Part shown: positions 62,621-64,000 of the stretch, in pieces
How positions within the stretch are numbered: position 1 is the stretch's first letter
How the letters are laid out: every line of letters begins with the position of its first letter
Assembly (NCBI GenBank): GCA_030765065.1
Contig: CM060978.1
Location: 108,867,192 to 108,931,191, forward strand
From: Deroplatys truncata
Taxonomy: Eukaryota; Arthropoda; Insecta; Mantodea; Mantidae
Reading direction: 5' to 3'
DNA: 64,000 nucleotides
Program-made: the position numbers and the translations under genes
The notes under the pieces: model-generated
Databases searched by the model: none
What the model was told of the DNA's origin: nothing
Seen by the model: the letters and a program-made list of their open reading frames with translations, nothing else

Positions 62621-62868
62621 ACGCACACACAGACGCGCCTAAAGACATACACGCGCGCGCTTAACTTAGGTATAAAATTTGGTGTTCCATCCGATTATCC
62701 GTTCTTGAGATATGGTGTACGCATGCGCACACACAGACACAAAGGTGTGCAAGGACCCTTTTCCAAAATCATTTTTCAATTTAGGGGGCTTCAAAACCCG
62801 TATTTCCGGCAAACTCGATGAGAACTTTTTTCGCTGCCTTAGAATTCCTTTGGTGGAGAAAGTAACAC
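61905..62868 (-). repeat. family A repeat with internal duplication
   Basis: This diverged minus copy follows the previous one closely. It has two microsatellite modules, 62583-62633 and about 62724-62745, each preceded by the same GAGTTACGC/GAGATATGG-type stretch, so the microsatellite region seems duplicated. It ends with GGTGGAGAAAG near 62868. Confidence 0.65.
62583..62633. repeat. (CA)n microsatellite within family A
   Basis: About 24 CA-type units with a few G interruptions. Confidence 0.9.
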
Positions 62869-62869
62869 A

Positions 62870-64000
62870 AATTTTGTGCATCAAAAAGACTCGTAGCACA
62901 ATCTTACAGGATTCGAATCTGTTTAAGCCTAGTTCATAAAATACCTAATACGTCATTATTTTGGTATGTGTAATACCTACTTATATGTTTGATAATATAA
63001 TACACTCATCCATTTTTGCAGGAGTCTAAGCACTTTTAGTTTACACAGCTGTTGAACAAATCTCCAGCAAAACGCTACCATTCGGTATAGAATTAAATGT
63101 GATTAACTTCCTTAAACTGCTTCAGAAAACGAACACGCGAGAAACAGTTACTGTAGCAGCTACATCAGCTGCCATTAATACCTCAAGCTTCTAACTGTTC
63201 AGGATATAATCCTAGGCAGGAAAGCGAATGCTCCATTTAAAGGAAAACTTTCCCTGAAAACAGTAAGTTGGCAGTCGGTCCTACTTCAACTCTTTTGTTC
63301 CAAGTTTGAGAAATTATTGCCGGTCCTTCTTCCAAAACACGAACAGCGAACCTTGCTAGTAATGAATTGTGTCCAATCACGCCTGTCTTTTGTTCGGAGT
63401 TCAGTAACTTAACAATTCACAGCCTCCTGAATTATAGCTACGGAAAACTTTCCATAACTAATGTAAGTATGCACAACATCCTCCGCAAAACTTCATGAAA
63501 ATTCATGCGCTCGAGCCAACTTCTCGGTAACAGATCAGTTTATTGATCACCGTGGCACATATTGCCAACCTAAACTTGTTCGTCGCAGATTGTCTTTTTT
63601 TCGGTGTCTAGTTTGCTGCCCACAGCTGATTGATGAATGGTGCAGTGGGGCATTTGCATGCATGTGTAGCCGAGTTCTCAATCACGAAATTCGTTTATTC
63701 CCCATGTGCGTTATCCATTAATCGAACCAGTTAACTGCGCAAGATGTGTAAATGTATGTTTTGCTAATACCAAAGTTATTTCATAATTTATGACTATACG
63801 TTTAGTGCGTAAATTTAAATTAATTTACATTGGTTTTTCACTAAGTAGCTTGTAAACAGAATCAATAATGCTACATTAAATTTACTTCGAAACGTACTAA
63901 AGTTGGCATTGCCATACGTGTATATTGATATGCTTGATATACCTTGTTAGTATACCTGAAAATCTTTCTTCCGCCATGCATTAAGAAAGCTTGCCTCTCT
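62870..64000. other. no recognised gene
   Basis: AT-rich to the window end. No gene or repeat was recognised. Confidence 0.4.

Overview
The window looks like gene-poor, AT-rich nuclear DNA from an arthropod, most likely an insect. The evidence is the transposon mix: mariner-type DNA transposons, an APE-type LINE with a jockey-like downstream promoter motif, RNase H-bearing LINE tails and several tRNA-derived SINEs. Long AAT/ATT microsatellites are also present. A cockroach, stick-insect or other polyneopteran source is possible, but that is an impression and not a result. I found no host protein-coding gene that I can defend.

Layout. 0-13.6 kb: a SINE with a perfect 15-bp target duplication, copies of an abundant dispersed repeat (here called family A), a decayed but end-to-end mariner (8747-10202) and a 439-bp MITE (11001-11439). 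13.9-16.2 kb: a GC-richer island that opens with a heat-shock-type promoter (perfect four-unit heat-shock element, TATA box, adenine-rich leader, consensus splice donor) and has no long reading frame after it. 17.6-20.6 kb: a 294-bp near-identical inverted repeat around a 726-bp loop. 20.6-33.7 kb: family A copies, SINE pieces and microsatellites in otherwise featureless DNA. 33.7-38.2 kb: a second, older inverted repeat, two LINE RNase H remnants (one split by a 509-bp SINE) and a possible LTR-element fossil. 40.7-45.8 kb: three family A copies, one split by a TA-flanked mariner deletion derivative. 49.0-50.3 kb: a 5'-truncated LINE. 54.6-59.2 kb: a full-length 4.55-kb LINE of the same family with target duplications, ORF1 and ORF2. 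61-62.9 kb: two more family A copies.

Family A is the dominant structure. About 17 copies or fragments, by hand tally about 11 kb or a sixth of the window, share an approximately 860-bp body. One end carries an imperfect terminal palindrome built on CTTTCTCTACT, and the other ends in the inverse of that motif followed by a conserved CACATCAGATTTTT tail. A CA/GT microsatellite sits at the same internal place in nearly every copy. No protein is encoded, so it looks like a non-autonomous mobile element.

The best candidates for real biology are the LINE, which appears intact and recent and has its two reading frames in the same phase separated by one TAG, and the orphan heat-shock-type promoter near 14.2 kb. 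All boundaries were read by eye. Identities are estimates.
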